This document shows, piece after piece, positions 2,586-5,131 of a stretch of 5,131 bases of DNA (the first letter of the stretch is position 1; each line of letters begins with the position of its first letter). The notes under the pieces were generated by a model. That model was not told the DNA's origin and searched no databases. It was given only the letters and a program-made list of their open reading frames with translations. Source of the stretch: an uncultured Actinomycetes bacterium. Lineage in GTDB: Bacteria; Actinomycetota; Actinomycetes; Nanopelagicales; Nanopelagicaceae. The stretch is taken from assembly GCA_903932695.1 (NCBI GenBank), contig CAIZGZ010000192.1:1-5131 (forward strand), given 5' to 3'. The position numbers and the translations under genes are program-made.

Positions 2586-5131
2586 ATGTCTATCGTCGAC
2601 CGCCCAGTGGGTTCAACAAAGGCTGAGGGCTCAGCCAAGAAGAATCTCGGTAAGGGCCTCACCATCGACCGCATCTACACAACTGCGGGCGTCCACCCTT
2701 ATGACGACGTGACATGGGAGCGTCGCGACGTTGTACAGACCAACTGGAAGTCCGGAGAAGTGATCTTCGAACAAAAGGGTGTCGAATACCCAGATTTCTG
2801 GTCAGTCAATGCTTCGACGATTGTGACAACAAAGTATTTCCGCGGTGCAGTGGGGCACGACAACCGCGAATGGTCACTCAAGCAGGTCATCGACCGCGTT
2901 GTCTTGACCTACACAAAGGCCGGTAAGGAATTCGGATACTTCGCAACTGATGCTGATGCAGAGGTATTTGAACACGAACTTACCTGGATGCTTCTTCACC
3001 AAGTATTCTCATTTAACTCACCAGTCTGGTTCAACGTTGGCACCAACGCACCACAGCAGGTCAGCGCATGCTTCATCTTGTCTGTAGATGACACCATGGA
3101 TTCGATTCTCAACTGGTACCGCGAAGAAGGAATGATCTTCAAGGGTGGCTCAGGAGCTGGTCTCAACCTCTCCCGCATTCGCTCGTCTAAGGAGCTCCTC
3201 AAGTCAGGTGGAACCGCCTCTGGTCCGGTCTCCTTTATGCGCGGTGCAGATGCGTCAGCAGGAACAATCAAGTCAGGCGGCGCAACACGTCGTGCTGCGA
3301 AGATGGTTGTCCTCGATGTTGATCATCCAGATATCGAAGAGTTCATCGAGACCAAGGTCCGCGAAGAAGACAAGATCCGCGCCCTTCGCGATGCTGGATT
3401 CGATATGGATCTTGGCGGCAAGGACATCATCTCGGTTCAATACCAGAACGCAAACAACTCAGTCCGCGTCTCGGACAAGTTCATGCGTGCATACGAGAAT
3501 GGCGAAGATTTCGGTCTCGTCGCTCGCGCAACTGGCGAAGTCATCGAGACCATCGAAGCTCGCAAGTTGTTCCGCACCATGGCTGAAGCTGCATGGTCTT
3601 GTGCTGACCCAGGAATTCAGTACGACGACACCATCAACGATTGGCACACAAACCCAGAGACCGGTCGCATCAACGCCTCAAACCCTTGCTCTGAGTACAT
3701 GTCACTCGACAACTCTTCATGTAACCTCGCTTCGCTGAACTTGCTCAAGTTCTTGCAGAGCAATGGTTCATTCGATACCAAGAACTTCGTCAAGGCGACC
3801 GAGTTGATCATCACAGCGATGGATATCTCAATCTGCTTCGCAGACTTCCCAACTGAGCCAATCGGTGAGACAACACGCAACTACCGTCAGCTCGGTATCG
3901 GATACGCAAACCTCGGCGCGCTTCTCATGGCATCAGGTCTTGCTTACGATTCAGATGGCGGACGCCAACTCGCAGGTGCGATCACCTCAGTCTTGACCGG
4001 CGTCTCCTACCGCCGCTCCGCAGAGCTTGCTGGCATCGTCGGTCCATACGCTGGCTATGCTCGTAACGCAGCTGCGCATACTCGCGTCATGCAGAAGCAC
4101 ACAAATGCTTCGGCATCTGCTCGCTCAGTCACCACACTCGATGCCGATGTCTGGTCTGTCGCTAACACAGAGTGGGCGAAGTGCCTTGAGATCGGTGCGA
4201 AGAACGGCTGGCGTAACGCACAGGCTTCTGTGCTTGCCCCAACTGGCACCATCGGTCTGATGATGGATTGCGATACAACAGGTATTGAGCCTGATCTCGC
4301 TCTCGTGAAGTTCAAGAAGCTTGTCGGTGGCGGATCTATGCAGATCGTGAACCAGACAATCCCAGTTGCACTTCGCAAGCTCGGATATGCCGAAGAGACA
4401 GTAGAGGCGATCGTTGAATACATCGCAGCTAACGGCCACGTGATCGATGCCCCAGGCCTCAAGCAGGAGCATTACGACATCTTCGATTGCGCAATGGGTA
4501 TCCGCTCAATTAGCGCAATGGGCCACGTCCACATGATGGCTGCCTGCCAACCATTCCTCTCAGGTGCGATCTCTAAGACCGTCAACCTCCCATCGGATGC
4601 AACAGTGGAAGAGATCGAAGAGGTCTACTACCAAGGTTGGAAGCTCGGCCTCAAGGCGCTCGCGGTCTATCGCGATAACTGTAAGGTCGGTCAGCCACTC
4701 TCTGATGGCAAGGGCGAGAACAAGGGAACAGATTCAAATGTCGCAGCAGCTGGGCCAGCTATTGCAACACGTAAGCGTCTTCCTAAGTCACGTCCATCAA
4801 CCACCACATCATTCTCTGTTGGTGGCGCCGAGGGTTACATGACCGCTGGTGCCTATGCTGATGGTGCACTCGGTGAGGTCTTCTTGAAGCTTGGCAAGCA
4901 GGGTTCAACTCTTGCTGGCGTCATGGATGCCTTCTCCATCGCAGTATCGATTGGTCTTCAATACGGAGTACCACTTGAGACCTTCGTTGAGAAGTTCACC
5001 AACCTACGCTTCGAGCCATCAGGTATGACCGATGATGCCGATATCCGTATCGCGCAATCAATGATGGATTACATCTTCCGTCGCTTGGCATTGGATTACC
5101 TACCATTCGATACTCGTAGCGCACTTGGTCT
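2586..5131 (+). CDS. nrdJ: NrdJ, adenosylcobalamin-dependent class II ribonucleotide reductase (3' end beyond window)
   Basis: The frame is open from the ATG at 2586 to the window edge, giving 848 codons plus 2 nt. AAGGAG (2572-2577) stands 8 nt before the start. The enzyme reduces ribonucleotides (diphosphates in characterised actinobacterial relatives) to deoxyribonucleotides, using a thiyl radical made with coenzyme B12, so it needs no oxygen or second subunit. The N-terminus (about 26-150: IYTTAGVHPYDDVTWERRDVV, FWSVNAS, FNSPVWFNVG) is of the Streptomyces NrdJ type and shows no ATP cone. Active-site residues are visible: C162 in QVSACF and C379 in SSCNLASLN form the redox pair, and N366-P-C368-S-E370 carries the radical cysteine with its Asn and Glu. 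The nucleotide-binding PTGT is at 552-555. A Lys/Ser/Thr-rich linker spans about 703-740, then a C-terminal domain starts at GGAEGYMTAG (746). Relatives are roughly 950 aa, so about 100 residues, including the C-terminal shuttle cysteines, are off the edge. Every lysine codon is AAG, suggesting high expression. Confidence 0.97.
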   Translation, partial: MSIVDRPVGSTKAEGSAKKNLGKGLTIDRIYTTAGVHPYDDVTWERRDVVQTNWKSGEVIFEQKGVEYPDFWSVNASTIVTTKYFRGAVGHDNREWSLKQVIDRVVLTYTKAGKEFGYFATDADAEVFEHELTWMLLHQVFSFNSPVWFNVGTNAPQQVSACFILSVDDTMDSILNWYREEGMIFKGGSGAGLNLSRIRSSKELLKSGGTASGPVSFMRGADASAGTIKSGGATRRAAKMVVLDVDHPDIEEFIETKVREEDKIRALRDAGFDMDLGGKDIISVQYQNANNSVRVSDKFMRAYENGEDFGLVARATGEVIETIEARKLFRTMAEAAWSCADPGIQYDDTINDWHTNPETGRINASNPCSEYMSLDNSSCNLASLNLLKFLQSNGSFDTKNFVKATELIITAMDISICFADFPTEPIGETTRNYRQLGIGYANLGALLMASGLAYDSDGGRQLAGAITSVLTGVSYRRSAELAGIVGPYAGYARNAAAHTRVMQKHTNASASARSVTTLDADVWSVANTEWAKCLEIGAKNGWRNAQASVLAPTGTIGLMMDCDTTGIEPDLALVKFKKLVGGGSMQIVNQTIPVALRKLGYAEETVEAIVEYIAANGHVIDAPGLKQEHYDIFDCAMGIRSISAMGHVHMMAACQPFLSGAISKTVNLPSDATVEEIEEVYYQGWKLGLKALAVYRDNCKVGQPLSDGKGENKGTDSNVAAAGPAIATRKRLPKSRPSTTTSFSVGGAEGYMTAGAYADGALGEVFLKLGKQGSTLAGVMDAFSIAVSIGLQYGVPLETFVEKFTNLRFEPSGMTDDADIRIAQSMMDYIFRRLALDYLPFDTRSALG

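Noticed and set aside
4055..4462. Long open frames on the opposite strand of nrdJ
   Set aside because: They are antisense shadows of a strongly codon-biased gene, with no ribosome binding sites or family resemblance.

Overview
The window is a chromosomal segment from an actinobacterium. The evidence is gene order: lexA, a divergent small LysM membrane protein, nrdR and then nrdJ, which matches the lexA / Rv2719c / nrdR block of Mycobacterium tuberculosis and the lexA-divS-nrdR block of Corynebacterium. The protein sequences agree, since NrdR opens with the actinobacterial type MICPFCRHDDSRVVDSR and the NrdJ N-terminus is of the Streptomyces type. A LexA operator of the form TCGAAC-N4-GTTCGA also fits. 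Base composition is only moderately GC, with many A/T third positions outside nrdJ. This suits a low-to-medium GC lineage such as freshwater acI/Nanopelagicales better than Streptomyces, but that placement is an inference.

Layout: (1) 34-501 (+), a small secreted Cys-containing protein of unknown function. (2) 505-1182 (-), lexA, convergent with gene 1 and only 3 nt from it. (3) 1183-1346, a divergent control region with one perfect SOS box next to lexA and a second, near-perfect one in front of the LysM gene. (4) 1347-1664 (+), a LysM-domain membrane protein, probably the SOS-induced cell-division inhibitor (YneA/DivS/Rv2719c-like). (5) 1665-1991, a long intergenic region with two NrdR-box-like sites 31 bp apart, a weak terminator-like hairpin, and an eight-unit 13-bp tandem array that ends just before the nrdR ribosome binding site. 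(6) 1992-2558 (+), nrdR. (7) 2586 to the window end (+), nrdJ, the adenosylcobalamin-dependent class II ribonucleotide reductase; the frame stays open and about 848 codons are present.

Together the genes couple the DNA-damage response to division arrest and dNTP supply. LexA represses itself and the divergent LysM gene. NrdR senses ATP/dATP through its ATP cone and should repress the nrdR-nrdJ operon through the upstream boxes. NrdJ makes the deoxynucleotides needed for replication and repair.

The least explained element is the 13-bp array at 1871-1974. It contains two sequence families, a GTTCTAGAAC palindrome type and an AGTACTAGAAGTC type, that share one continuous 13-bp register centred on CTAG. 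It probably lies in the nrdR leader. I recognise no described element in it.
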